Assembly (NCBI GenBank): GCA_023053575.1
Contig: JAKZAP010000017.1
Span: forward strand, 8,811,501-8,875,500
Direction: 5' to 3'
DNA length: 64,000 nucleotides
From: Branchinecta lynchi
Taxonomy: Eukaryota > Arthropoda > Branchiopoda > Anostraca > Branchinectidae
This document shows positions 30,536-42,346 of this stretch, one piece after another (the stretch's first letter is position 1; every line of letters begins with the position of its first letter). The position numbers and the translations under genes are program-made. A model generated the notes under the pieces. It was not told the origin of the DNA. It saw only the letters and a list, made by a program, of their open reading frames with translations, and searched no databases.

Positions 30536-31100
30536 GGCTCTTGTGAAACAAGACACCAACCGTCATGATGCCGGTACATCTACCCATGTCACCGTCACAT
30601 AAAGACCGTTTCTCCCGGTCGGAAAAGCTGCGCTAGTTTATATGACTTCGGCTCGCTTCACTTAAGTGACTCGCTTCAATTACAAGAGCTATTTTGGCGC
30701 CCCACTAGTTTTGAAAAAAGAAGCGGTTCCGGCTAAACACACAGCTTCATAAAATCGCCGTCCAATGGATTCGCTTTTGCAGAAAAATTCTTTGATTATT
30801 TCCCACAGCAAATGTTCAATTCGCCTTTTGGAAAGCGCCTTTTAAAGTGCGAACACACGACCAGGATTTCACGGCCGGATTCCATTGCTTTCATCATAAA
30901 GTTGAACAAATTTCAGCTGTTCCACATGGGAGTGATGACGGTGATGGAAATCCGGGCATGAACTCCAGCCCGAGAGCACCCGACCTTGATGTCCATGGCA
31001 TAATCACAGAACCGGTCCTTCGAGATGTTTCACTTCTGGGTACGTTTTGGTGTCAACCACCCTGTGATGAACCCGGTCAATGGGCCATGTATACAAATGG
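30536..31100. other. Intergenic, no recognisable feature
   Basis: A 91-codon open frame (30847-31122) shows no recognisable domain and runs into the head of a GGGATCCC element, so it is not annotated. Confidence 0.45.
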
Positions 31101-31601
31101 TTTTTGGGATCCCAAAACGTAAGTGGAGGGATACCTATGACATCGCAAAAATGCCCGTCTGTCTGTAAGCACGATAACTCTCGAAGGGAATGAGGTATTT
31201 TGATGATGGTGTGAGGATTCGGTGGGTCAAAGGTATGGTCAAGTTCGTAGATGGACTCTGTAGCTCTATATTTAGGGGTGAGGGAGGGGGTGTGAATTAA
31301 GGGGCAAAAAAATATTTTTAAAAGCTATTGAGATAGTTGATTTAGGGGTAAGGAGACATGCTGAATCCGAATATGAAAGTTGTATTGTTGCCGGACAAGT
31401 AGTTCACCCGGAATCCGGTGAAAACCGGATAGAAAACTTGTCGACCAGTTTTCGGCTATAGCGGTCCTACCCCTTTATTCTCAAACGATTATAGCTCTGG
31501 CGCGAGTGGCCGATGTGTTGATTCAGTGACGTAATCAAAGGTCGAAGGGGGCGAAGCGAAAGAGACATGGGGTGAATGTATTTATTTTATAGCGGGTTTC
31601 G

Positions 31602-31760
31602 ATAGGGAGGAAATGAAGTTACTAATTAGTATGCGTGCTGATATTTTACCGCTGGGAGATAGGGGGAGGTACACGGGTAGGCCGATTGGGAGGATTGGTC
31701 CTTACTTCTGCCCAATGTGTGGAGAGCGAGAGTGTTTGCGCCGTTTGCGCGACATCTATT
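31602..31760 (+). pseudogene. Retrotransposon C-terminal zinc-knuckle fragment
   Basis: It reads LLISMRADILPLGDRGRYTG followed by GRIGPYFCPMCGERE. The same phrase (ISCTADSLPLGVRRRY...GPYSCPMCG) is in the minus-strand fragment 36840-37480, so they are one family. Confidence 0.75.
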
Positions 31761-31789
31761 GTGTGATTGTAGGAAATGTAGTAGGAATT

Positions 31790-32530
31790 GTAGGAATAAG
31801 TGAGGGGTTGCTCACTGAAAAAGGTGTGCTTGTTAAGAGAGGGGTCGCTCACTGGAAAATGATGTACTGGATAAGTGAGGGGTTGCTCAGTGGGTGTACT
31901 AAAGTTGTTTGGGGAGGGGGTGGGGTCAGCCGGTCCCAGGTACTCGTGAACCAATCCCAGGTGCACGCGAGGGGTTAGGAATTGGGTGTACCCGTTAAAG
32001 GAGTACTCGAGGGGTTAGACACTTGTGTGAGCCAAGCGAGGGGGTTGATTCATGGTGTACCAAAGAGGGAACTGCTAGGGTATGCGAGGGGCTACTCACT
32101 GAAAGAAGGGTGAACTGGGTAAGTGAGGGGTTGCTCACCGAAAAAGGTGTACTTGGTAAGGGAGGGATTACTCACTGGAAAAAATATGTACTGGATAAGT
32201 GAGGGGTTGCTCAGTTGGTGTACTAAAGTTTTTTGAGGAGGGGGTGGGGTCAGCCGGTCCCAGGTACTCGCGAACCAATCCCAGCTGCACGCGAGGGGTT
32301 AGGAATTGGGTGTACCCGTTAAAGGAGTACTCGAGGGGTTAGACACTTGGGTCAGCCAAGCGAGGGGGTTGATTCATGGTGTACCAAAGAGGGAACTGCT
32401 AGGGTACGCGAGGGGCTACTCACTGAAAGACGGGTGAACTGGGAAAGTGAGGGGTTGATCACGGAAAAAAGGTGTACTTGGTAAGGGAGGGGTTACTCAC
32501 TGGAAAAAAAATATGTACTGGATAAGTCAG
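31790..32530. repeat. Satellite-like tandem repeat, about 324-bp unit
   Basis: AAGTGAGGGGTTGCTCAC and the following sequence recur at about 31798, 32121 and 32446. Within each unit are roughly 50-bp subrepeats of GAGGGGTT..TCA and GTGTACT. Two full units and a partial third. Confidence 0.82.
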
Positions 32531-32811
32531 GGGTTACTCAGTACTAAATTTGCCCGTAAGCAAAAAACTTCAATGGTAACATTTTTGTTGTAGGCTACAT
32601 ATTTAAGAGGATGTTTATGGATAAATAGCAAAAATGTTAAAGGGGTCTAGCGAAGACTTGGAAATGTAGAGGATTCGATTGTCTGGATCAAGAAGTCAAG
32701 ACAATTTTTGGGTCCCATCGAAACCTTTGGTCTTGTTAGTGGAGTGTTCCTTGGAACAATCCACTATTGCGAGCGCTGTAGCAGCTTTCAGCTTTCGGAT
32801 TTCACCCTATT

Positions 32812-33944
32812 TTTGGGATCCCAAAACGTAAGTGGAGGGATCCCTATGACATCGCAAAAGTTGTCCGTCTGTCCGTCCGTCGGTAAGCACGATAACTCTC
32901 GAAGGGAATCAGATATTTTGATGAAACTTGGTGTGAGTATTCGCTGGGTCGTCGGACCAGTCGAGTTCGTAGATGGGCTTCGTAGCCCTACATTTAGGGG
33001 TGGGGAGGGGGTTTAAATTAAGGGAAAAACAAAATATTTTGAAACGGCTAATGTGATAGTCGATTATGGAGTAAGAAGACATACTGAACACGATGGTGAA
33101 AACCATTTTGTCATCGGACAAGTAGTTCACCCGGAATCCGGCCAAAACCGGAAAGTTTGTTGAAAGTAAAAGTTTTGATTGAAGTTGATTAGATGTTTGA
33201 TTTAGGGATAGGAGGACATGCTGAAGACGATGGTGAAAACTATTTTCTCGACGGACAAGTATTTCGCCCGGAATCCGGCACAAACCGGAAAGTTTGTTAA
33301 AATTAAAAGTTTTATTTGGAGTTGATTAGATGTTCGATTTACGGCAAGAAGACATGCTGAACACTTGTGCGAAAATAATTTTCTACTCGGACATGTAGTT
33401 CGCCCGGAATCCGGCCAAAACCAGAAAATTGGTAGAAGTTAAAGTTTTATTTCTAGCTTATCAGATAAGCGATTTAGGGGTAAGAAGAGATGCTGAATCC
33501 CTGTGTGCGACAATCATATTTTACCCGGACATAGAGTTCGACTGGAATCCGGCTGGAGTCGGAAGAGTTGTTATAAGTTAAATTTTTATTTGAAGTTGAT
33601 TAGATGTTCATTATTTGGGGAAAGAAGATACCCTGAGTTCGTTTTTGAGCTTTCTTTTTTCGCCGGACAAGTAGTTCTGGAGTTCGGACGAAACCGGGAA
33701 ATTGGCAGAAGTGGCAGGAAGTGTTCGTCAAAACAGATATGACTTATAGGGGTAAACACACATGCTGAATCCATATCTGAACTTCGTTTTCTCAGATGAT
33801 TAGCTATTTGGCCTTAATCTGTTTCTGAATTTTAATTGTAAAAATGTTCAAGGAGTCTGGCGATGTCTGGATCTGGCTAAGACAAGACCCAGTTGTCTGT
33901 ATCAGATATTGGATTCTTGGGATCCATCGGAACCTTTGGTCTTG
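32812..33944 (+). mobile_element. GGGATCCC-headed element
   Basis: The head palindrome is at 32812-32828, a short (TCCG) run follows, then five or more 136-bp-type units, and the end ACCTTTGGTCTTG. In the empty repeat E copy the target reads ATATTTTGTGG; here TTT is present on both sides. Confidence 0.82.
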
Positions 33945-34309
33945 TTTTGATAACTCGTGAACGAGTGGAAGTATCAACTTCAAACTTGGTACACACTTCT
34001 GGGTATTGGGGTCTAGTTGTGCCTTTTGGGGGTCCCACCCCCCACGCTCACCCGGTTCAGGGGCAAATGGGCCCAGATTGTCCAGTACACAATGTTCATA
34101 ACTTGACCAGAGTTGGACATAAGACGATGAAATTCCTTGTACTTGTCCACCCTAGGGCTGGGAAACTACTTTTAAAGTTACACCTCCCCCAACCATCCCG
34201 TTCCTGGGCAACTGGGCCCAGATTGCTCAGGAGTAAAGTTCGTTACCCTTGACAGGAATCAACATGTATCAAGTTGAAACTTGGTAAGTTTGTCAGCATT
34301 GGGGTCTCT

Positions 34310-35535
34310 TTTTGGGATCCCAAAACGTAAGTGGAGGGATACCTATGACATCGCAAAGGTTGCCCGTCCGTCCGTCCGTTTGTAAGCACGATAACTCTCG
34401 AAGAGAATGAGATATTTTGATCAAACTTGGTGTGGGGATCCGTTGGGTCAACAGTAAGGTCGAGTTCGTAGATGGGCTTTGTAGCCCTATATTTAGGGGT
34501 GGGGGAGGGGGTTTAAATTAAGGGGTGAGTAAAATATTTTTAAACAGCTAATGAGACAGTCGATTACGGGGTAAGACATGTTGAACACGATGGTCAAAAC
34601 CATTTTCTCGCTGGACAAGTAGTTAGCCCGGAATCCGGCAAAAACCGGAAAGTCTGTTAAAAGTAAAAGTTTTATTTGAAGTTGATTAGATATTCGGTTA
34701 AGGGGTCGAAAGACATGCTGAACACGACGGTAAAAACCATTTTCTCGCCGGGCAAGTAGTTCGCCCAAAATCCAGCCAAAACCGAAAAATTGTTAAAAGT
34801 ATTTGCAGTTGATTAGAAATCCGATTGAGGGGTAAGAAGAGATGCTGAATCCGTGTATGACAGTCATTTCTTACCCAGACATATAGTTCACCCAGAATCC
34901 GGCTGGAACCGGAAAATTTGTTATAAGTTAAATTTTAATTTGAAGTTGATTAGATGTTCGGTTTAGGGGTAGGAAGACATGCTGAACACACACGATGGTG
35001 AAAACCATTTTCTCGCCCGGAATACGGCCAAAATCGGAAAATTGTTAAAAGAATTTGTGGTTGATTAGACATCCGATTTAGGGGTAAGACGAGATGCTGA
35101 ATCCGTGTATGACAATCATTTTTTAACCGGGCATATAGTTCGCCCGGAATCCGGCTGGAACCGGAAAATTTGTTGAGTTAAATTTTAATTTGAAGTTGAT
35201 TAGATGTTCGGTATAGGGGGAAGAAGATACGCTGAGTTCGTTTTTTAGCTTTCTTTTTTTTGCCGGACAGGTAGTTCCGGAATTCGGCCGAAACCGGGAA
35301 ATTCGCAGAAGTAAGGCAAGAAGTTTTTGTCAAAACAGATATTACTTATAGGGGTAAACACAAACATGCTGAATCCATATCTGCTTGGTTTTCTCAGATG
35401 ATTAGCTTTTTGGCCTTAATCTGTTTCTCAATTTTAATAGTAAAAATGTTCAATGAGTCGGGCGAAGACTGGATATGGCGAAGACAAGACCCAATTGTCT
35501 GGATCAAATATTGAATTTTCAAACCTTTGCTCTTG
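34310..35535 (+). mobile_element. GGGATCCC-headed element
   Basis: Head at 34310-34327, (TCCG) run 34364-34380, internal units, and the end AAACCTTTGCTCTTG. In the intact copy of repeat E the flanks are joined (GGGGTCTCTTTTTCCTTTTTGCGGG region near 37993-38017, 25 bases), which proves the insertion boundaries. Confidence 0.84.
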
Positions 35536-35696
35536 TTCCTTTTTGCGGGTCCGAAACCCTACCCCACTTGGTTCAGGGGTGATTGGGCCCAGATTGCACA
35601 TTTTTCAATGTTTTTAACTCGACAATGACTTGAGATAGGGCGATGAAATTCTTTTTTGCTTTCGGATCGGTTGGGGATTTGTGTGTGGAGTTGAAC

Positions 35697-35882
35697 CAGG
35701 CCCGTATCCAGGCGTTTATTTCGGGGGGGGGGGGGGGAGGGGGTTGCCTGCTGGTCGGACACAAAAGTACAAAAAAAACACATAGATCAGAGGGAAAAGC
35801 CTATAAAAATGATTATTTTTGTATGTTTCGGGGGGAGGGGGTTTCAACCCCCTAACCCCCCCACCCCCTGGATACGGCCTTG
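35697..35882. mobile_element. hAT-like MITE with 8-bp target duplication
   Basis: The ends CAGGCCCGTATCCAGG and CCTGGATACGGCCTTG are inverted. AGTTGAAC (35689-35696) and AGCTGAAC (35883-35890) flank it. The matching empty site is GTGGAGTTGAACCAACCC near 38156-38173 in the other repeat E copy. Confidence 0.83.
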
Positions 35883-36839
35883 AGCTGAACCACCACCCAC
35901 CCTTCCGTTCATGGGCAAGTGGGCCCAATTTGCCCATGAGTTAAGTTTTTGACCCGTGACTGGAATCAAAAACTAAGCTGGTATAGTCGAGGATATCTAA
36001 GTCTAGGTATGCAATGTGATATCTCCCCCCCCCCCCCGACCCTCTCGTTCATGGGTAACTGGGCCCAGATTTTCCATGAGTTACGTTCGTCTGTGAAATG
36101 TCTCGAGTTCAAGTCGTGTATACTTGTGGATATGTATGTATAGATGCAGAGGTGTAACAGCAACCAATAAGACCATGCGGCGTACTTCAAAGCTCATGGG
36201 CAAGTGGTCCCAAATTGCCCGTGAAAAAAGTTTTCGACCCGTGACTGGAATCAAACTCTAAGCTGGTATACTTGAGGAAATAGAGGCGTAAGTACGCATT
36301 TTGATAGGTCAAAATGCGCCCCACCTCCCTCCCGTTCATGAACAGCCGGGCGCCGACACTTCATACAATCTTTAATGAACAGGTGGATACTGGACTGTTT
36401 TGTCATATGATCGATGATATGCGGTTCTTAACGAACTGTGACAAAGGAGGTACTAGGTTGCTACGATTTGGTTTATTGCACTTGTTATTGCCTTTGCTAA
36501 TGGAAAAGAGGTTTAAAGGGCTGGACTGGCTCAAGCTGTTCGTGCAAGATCTTCAACATTTCTTTGGATTTATACTTGCGGTTTGTTTAAAAGTTTTTAA
36601 ATTGGGATGATTACTAATTTGGTTGTTGAAGATGTGAAATGTCTTGGTTCTAAGGCTGTTTCTATATAAAATGTGATAAACTTTTTACTTTCACACTCCA
36701 CGTCTGAGCACTTGTTTAGTAACCAGTTTAATCTCAAGCGAGCACTTACCATGAAAAAGCCATTTTTTCACATTTTCTGTTCTGAAGGTAGCGTGGTTTT
36801 AAACCTTAAAGGACCACACGCACTTCAACAGCATTTTAA

Positions 36840-37480
36840 AATAAGTTAAGATAAGATAAGATTTACTTACACTAAGAGCCGACGGCCATGGCAAATACAT
36901 GAAAAATAAACTCAAACAAACAAAAATAATATCTTCTATAAACACCTATCCCTATGGGCTAAGGCTACCCTGAGGGACCTCGCCAACTATTTTATACTTA
37001 TAAAATAACTACTTCCCATGATCCTACACATCCATACTTCATCTACTCATTTACTCCAAAAATTATAACCTGTTCATTCAAATTTTCGCATTCACACAAC
37101 AGGTGTTTCAAATTCTCATCCATAGTACCACACATCGGACATGAGTAAGGACCGGGCCGACCCTTTGCCCTCCCAATATACCGCCTTCTCACCCCAAGGG
37201 GTAGACTGTCTGCCGTACAACTAATCAAATCCCGTATTTGCTCCCTTTTTAAAATAAACTTCCTCCTCCAAAATTTCTTTGGTCTTTGTATAATACCTTA
37301 AAAACACAGACCCGTCCTTCGCCACGTGCCAACATTGGATTTCCTGGTCCAACAAACGACTTTCCACCCCCATTTTCACCTCACCAACGGGAAGCTCAAG
37401 TCCATCACCATTATTCCACAGTTCTGAATACGTTAAAACTAGGCTGTGCTTTCAACAAATAACCCACGGTTTTGGCTGTT
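36840..37480 (-). pseudogene. Retrotransposon 3-prime end with zinc-knuckle C-terminus
   Basis: Reading leftwards: ELPVGEVKMGVESRLLDQEI and DGSVFLRYYTKTKEIL, then in a shifted frame LISCTADSLPLGVRRRYIG, GPYSCPMCG and ENLKHLLCECENL. The tail is TTATCTTATCTTA (plus strand TAAGATAAGATAAG at 36845-36860). The C-x2-C...H...C pattern is the terminal knuckle found in many EN-RT elements. Confidence 0.78.
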
Positions 37481-37548
37481 TTAAGCATTTTCCGAGACCC
37501 GTTGACTTTTTATAGTGAAAAGAGGGAAACAATTTACATATCCGCTTT

Positions 37549-38830
37549 TAGTGGAGTGTTCCTTGGAACAATCCACTATTGCGAGCGCTGTAGCAGCTTT
37601 CAGCTTTCGGTTTTCACCATATTTTGTGGAGCTCATAACTCGTGAACTAGCACAAGTATTAAGTTCAAACTTGGTACACTAGTGGGTATTGGGGTCTAGT
37701 TGTGCCTTCTAGGCGTTCCAACCCCCCCCCCCCACCTCAACCCGGTTCAGGGGCAAATGGGCCCAGATTGCCCAGTGAACAATGTCCATAAGTTGACCAG
37801 AACTGGACATAGGATGATGAAATTCCTTGTACATGTAGATCCTAGGGCTGGGAAATTGCTTTTAAAGTTGCGCCTCCCCCACTCACCCCGTTCATGGGCA
37901 ACTAGGCCCAGATTGACCAGGAGTAAAGTTCGTTACGCGTGACAGGAATCAACATGTGTCAAGTTGAAACTTGGTAAGTTTGTCAGCATTGGGGTCTCTT
38001 TTTCCTTTTTGCGGGTCTCAAACCCCACCCCCACTTGGTTCAGGGGCAATTGGGCCCAGATTGCCCATTTTTTAATGTTCTTAACTTGAGACTGACCGGA
38101 GATAAGACGATGAAATTCCTTTGTGATTTTGGATCATAGTGGTTGGGGATATATCGTGGAGTTGAACCAACCCTCACCCTCCTCATTCATGGGCTAGTGA
38201 GCCCAAATTGCCCATGAAAAAGCTTTTGACCCGGAACTGTAATCAAATTCTAAGCTGGCATATTTGAGGAAAAAAGGAGTAATTACGGATTTTGATGGGT
38301 CCCGACCCTCCCCCCCCCCCCCCTCCCGTTCGTCATGTGCCCAGATTTCCCATGAGCTAAGTTCGTCTGTGACAGGTCTCAAGTTCAACTTTTGCATATT
38401 TGGGGAGTTATATCTACGGATGAGGATTTTGGTTTAACAGCAGCAAATAAGACGACGCGCCGTACTTCTTTATTCAACAGTTGGAAACTGGACTCTTCTG
38501 TGATATGATCGATGATATGCCGTTCTTAATGAATTGTGACAAAGTGGGATTAGGCTTCTCGATTTGGTTTATTGCACTTGTCATTACCTTGCTAGTGGAA
38601 AAGAGTTGGACTGGACCATTTAGTAGTAGACTATGTTGGAACTCAAGCTATTCGAGCAAGATTTTTAACATTTCTTTGGATTTCTACTTGCGGTTTGTTT
38701 ACATTTAAAGTGGGATGATTACAAATTAGGTTATTTCAATACTTATTTGGTTATTGGGGATGTGAAATGTCTTGGTTCTAAAGCTGTTTGTATTTAAAAT
38801 GTGATAAACATTTTACTTTCACACTCCACG
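37549..38830. mobile_element. TAGTGGA-headed repeat family (repeat E), copy 2, uninterrupted
   Basis: It begins with the palindrome at 37549-37578, followed by TTGCGAGCGCTGTAGCAGC. Internal phrases of the type GGTTCAGGGGCAA(A/T)TGGGCCC repeat at about 37743, 38037 and 38190. It serves as the empty-site reference for the insertions in copy 1. It shows no known protein; a 75-codon frame at 38481 resembles one in copy 1 (36314) but has no recognisable domain. Confidence 0.75.
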
Positions 38831-39323
38831 TCTGAGCGCTTGCGCACTTGTTTCTGATGGAAAAACTTCTCGCAGACATCCGTCGACCGCGTGATAAACA
38901 TCGAAGGTAGCAAAATACGGCAAGCGATGGAATCAGCGTGGTTTTGTTATAATGTACCGTACGAAATTGGGGTCTCCGGCTTTAGATATATATGGAAGTA
39001 GATTAAGATAGTATTATAACTTTAAGCGAACAGAATTCAAACGAACAATATAATGTAAACTCCTTACAAAAAAACGAACCTGAACCCCTTCGTTCAACGA
39101 CTGAAACAAAAACAACGAAACATAAAACAAAACAAATATATATATATGTGTATATCGGCTCCGCCGTCCTCTCTAGACGCACAATATTAAAATAACCGCG
39201 AATTATAAGATCAACCGCTAAAAACAATTGTCCAGATTTTGTAAAGGTTAAGATTAGTGTCAATCACGAACGGGAAAGTGTCGTTTTACAAAACTTCAGT
39301 TATCTAGATAGCAACAAATCAGC
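38831..39323. other. Intergenic, no recognisable feature
   Basis: Only chance frames and a short (AT)n/(GT)n stretch near 39138-39156. Confidence 0.4.
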
Positions 39324-40491
39324 TTTTTGGGATCCCAAAACTTAAGTGGAGGGATACCTATGACATCGCAAACATGTCCGTCTGTCCGTCTGTCTGTAAG
39401 CACGATAGCTCTCGAAGAGAATGAGATATTTTGATGAAACTTGGTGTGAGGGTTCATTGGTCAAGGGTAAGGTCAAGTTCGTAGATGGGCTCTGTAGCCG
39501 TACATTTAGGGGTGGGGGAGGGGGTTCAAATTAAGGGACAAACAAAATATTTTAAACAGCTAATGTGATAGTCGAAAATGGGGTAAGAAAGCATTCTGAG
39601 CACGATAGTGAGAACTATTTTCTCGCCGGACAAGCAGTTCGTCCGGAATCTGGCAAAAAACGGAAAATGGTTAAAAGTAAAAGTTTTATTTGAAGTTGGT
39701 TAAATGTTCGATTTAGGGGTAAGAAGACATGCTGAGCCCCATGGTTAAAACCATTTTTTCGTCGAACAAGTAGTTCGTTGGGAATCCGGCGAAAACCGGA
39801 AAGTTGGTTAACCGTAAAAGTTTCATTTGAAGTTGATTAAATGTTTGGTTCAGGAGAAAATGGGCCCATATTGCCCAGCGAACAATGTCCATAAGTTGAC
39901 CAGAACTGGACATAGGATGATGAAATTCCTTGTACATGTAGATCCTAGGGCTGGGAAATTGCTTTTAAAGTTGAACACGGTGGTGAAAACCATTTTCTCG
40001 CCGAACAACTAGTTCGCCCGGAATCCGACCAAAACCGGAAAATTCGTTAAAAGCGAGAATTTGATTAGATGACAAATTAAGGGGTAAAAAGAGAGGCTGA
40101 GTCTGTATATGACACTCGTTTTTTACCCGGACATATAGTTAGTCCTGAATCCAGTTGTAACCGGAATTTTTTTTAAGTCAAAGTTTTATTTAAAGTTGAT
40201 TAGATGTTCTTTATAGGGATAAGGAGATACGCTGGATCGTTTCTGAATTTTCTTTTTTTGCTGTAATAATAGTTCGCTCGGAATACGGGCGAAACCGGAA
40301 ACTTGGCAGAAGTAAAGCAGAGAGTCTTGGTCAGTATCGTTAGAATAGATATGGCTTATAGAGGTAGGCCTATATCTGAACTTGGTTTCTGTGATGATTT
40401 GCCTGGCCAAGACTAGATCTAGCGAAGACAAGACCCGATTGTCTGAATCATATATTAGGTTTTTGGGATCCCATCGACACCTTTGGTCTTG
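39324..40491 (+). mobile_element. GGGATCCC-headed element with a patch of repeat E
   Basis: Head at 39324-39340, end ACCTTTGGTCTTG at 40479-40491. In the middle, 39848-39975 is almost identical to 37742-37870 of repeat E and does not belong to the family. Confidence 0.8.
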
Positions 40492-41199
40492 TTTCTTTTT
40501 CATACAGTTATATCGTATCCGTTTCTTTACTGCGCCTATCCCTTGTGTTTGTGATGGGTAGCAACTTAATTATTAATTTTATTATTGCATATTTATCGTG
40601 TGCGATTCCTCAAATATAAGATTAAACTCAGTTCAAAACGTCGAACATGGATTTCCACCATTATGTCGTGTTTCTTGGCATCAACCCCGCCAACAGAGCC
40701 ATTGGCTTCCGGCGACAGCCCTCTTAGTTTCTATGCTGGTGAATATTACGAGCAATTCAACTTCGACCCTGGCCACAAATAGCGAGTTTTTAATGTTTAT
40801 TTTTTGATCTTGTGCATTTACTACATTATTGAAAGCTAAGTCTATTTTTCCTTTTATTTTTTTATACTGCAATATTTTCCTCTTCTTAAGTGCGTAAATA
40901 AAATTTCATCATCAACTATCGGCAGTAATAACCAACGCGCTAATAGCAGAATTACCGTTCTTGCTGTTCTCCGTTCTCGTCAGAGCAAAATAACACTAGG
41001 AAGTAGCGCCAAGACCTATGGTTTCCGTGCTTCACCATATTTCACCTTCACACATATTTGTAGCGCCACCTACTACGCTTGTGATATTTAAAGCGAGACA
41101 AACTTGCGGGCTTAGAAATTTCCAGTAAAGCTAAGATGCGGTCTGCACACATCAAAGAAACAGGGGAGGTTGTATCTTTATTTTGCTATGTTTGGAATT
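40492..41199. other. Intergenic, no recognisable feature
   Basis: May include the NGLY1 3-prime UTR end or flank: the minus strand has AATAAA-like hexamers (for example plus TTTATT at about 41178), but none is decisive. No gene was seen. Confidence 0.35.
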
Positions 41200-41203
41200 T
41201 TAA

Positions 41204-41748
41204 ATGCCCATTCACAACGGGTTTTAGCTAATACTCGATACCAGCCAGTTCCGGAAATCGCTCTGAGACCGAGAATTAGCTGGGTTTCTGCCGTTCGCAA
41301 CTGATCTTGGTGCCAGTTTCGGATACAACCTAGTCTCGCACCCAGGTTGAAATCAGTTCAACTTTCGAGGGTACTAGCCAATCAGATTATTTTGAGGAAT
41401 ATTGAGGAATATTCTGATTGGCTAGTTTCGAACCAAGTCCAATAGATAAAATCGCATCCACTCCTAGCTGTATTGAAAACCGAAAGTGAATTTAGGTCAT
41501 TGTTCTTCGGTCTGACGTGGTTCAGCGTCAGCCAATCGGAACGTAACTAAGAATTCCCCTAAGTAATGTGATTGACTAGTACCCTGAAAAGTTGAACTGA
41601 TTTCAACTTGGGTGCGAGACTAGCTGGTACCCGAAGCTGGCACCAGTATCGATTGCGTACGGCAGAAACCCAGCTAATTCTCGGTCTCAGAGCGATTTCC
41701 GGAACTGGCTCGTACCGAGTATTAGTTAAAACCCGTTAAGAATGGGCC
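41204..41748. mobile_element. MITE with long inverted repeats and TTAA duplication
   Basis: The 545-bp element has arms of about 170 bp, inverted: CGGGTTTTA(G)CTAATACTCG, GCTCTGAGACCGAGAATTAG, TTTCTGCCGT and CTAGTCTCGCACCCA recur in reverse on the right arm. TTAA flanks at 41200-41203 and 41749-41752. A second nested inverted phrase (CCAATCAGATTATT..AATATTCTGATTGG) is near the centre. Confidence 0.82.
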
Positions 41749-41752
41749 TTAA

Positions 41753-42185
41753 ATTACTGGAGCCAGCACTGGTGCATGACTGATTGAGTTTCAGTGAGGA
41801 CGTTCTCTATCACTAGTGGTGCCAATGTCACTGCGATTCGAGTGTGTGTCATTTTTTTCAAGACTTGGTGCTACTCCCTAGTGTTATTTTGCTCTGGTTC
41901 TCACTTTGGACACACGTTCATAGTTAATACCACTTTTCACGGATTGAAGGTCCACACTTTGTTGACCAATCAGGAAAGAGAACGGATAACGACTATCCTC
42001 TCTATCGATGTAACTTCTCGATTCTAAAGAATAGCGAAGCTTTTTCGTTCTTGATTCTGACAAAAATGCAAGAAATGGAGAGCTGGATCTTAACAGTAAA
42101 AAACGTGGAATAGAAGAATTGTGAGGAGAATCGGAAGGAGAATTGATATTACAAACGCAACTATTAGGAATCGCAGGTTGCCAGT
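41753..42185 (-). other. NGLY1 3-prime flank / presumed 3-prime UTR
   Basis: Immediately downstream of the NGLY1 stop on the minus strand. No canonical polyadenylation site can be assigned by eye. Confidence 0.4.
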
Positions 42186-42346
42186 CTAGTCCATCTGTAG
42201 CACTATGCTCAGGATTCCAGAATCGGACTTTTCGTTCAACGAACGCCGACAGACCTGGGTGTGTTGCCAGGTACAGTCCCCGTTTCCTCCAAACAGCTCG
42301 AGCTCGATAGCGATTTCAATGCAGTTCTGCAATGACAGGGACAGAT
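42186..42346 (-). CDS. NGLY1: NGLY1 last exon and stop
   Basis: The acceptor CTTTCTTTCAG precedes 42346. The exon reads [20 protein letters not shown], then [16 protein letters not shown] and ...ILSIVLQMD followed by TAG. This matches the vertebrate C-terminus (VAWQHTQLFRQSLND...EIIIKFSDL). The acceptor and first 8 exon bases are duplicated about 150 bp upstream in the intron. Confidence 0.93.

Larger units (their letters stand above)
31103..32735 (+). mobile_element. GGGATCCC-headed element, copy with inserted material
   Basis: The head TTTTTGGGATCCCAAAACG is at 31102-31120 and the 3-prime end ACCTTTGGTCTTG is at 32723-32735. Between them only one tandem unit remains. The region 31470-32570 (an RT zinc-knuckle fragment and a satellite) replaces the rest. 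Confidence 0.7.
32737..36715. mobile_element. TAGTGGA-headed repeat family (repeat E), copy 1, with three insertions
   Basis: It begins with a 30-bp palindrome (32737-32766: TAGTGGAGTGTTCC, TT, then the inverse with one extra base). It is collinear with the uninterrupted copy at 37549-38830 over AACTCGTGAAC..., GGTTCAGGGGCAAATGGGCC and CACACTCCACGTCTGAGC. It is interrupted by GGGATCCC elements at 32812-33944 and 34310-35535 and by the MITE 35697-35882. Confidence 0.75.

Noticed and set aside
30847..31122. 91-codon open frame
   Set aside because: Runs into a GGGATCCC element head; no domain or second copy to support coding.
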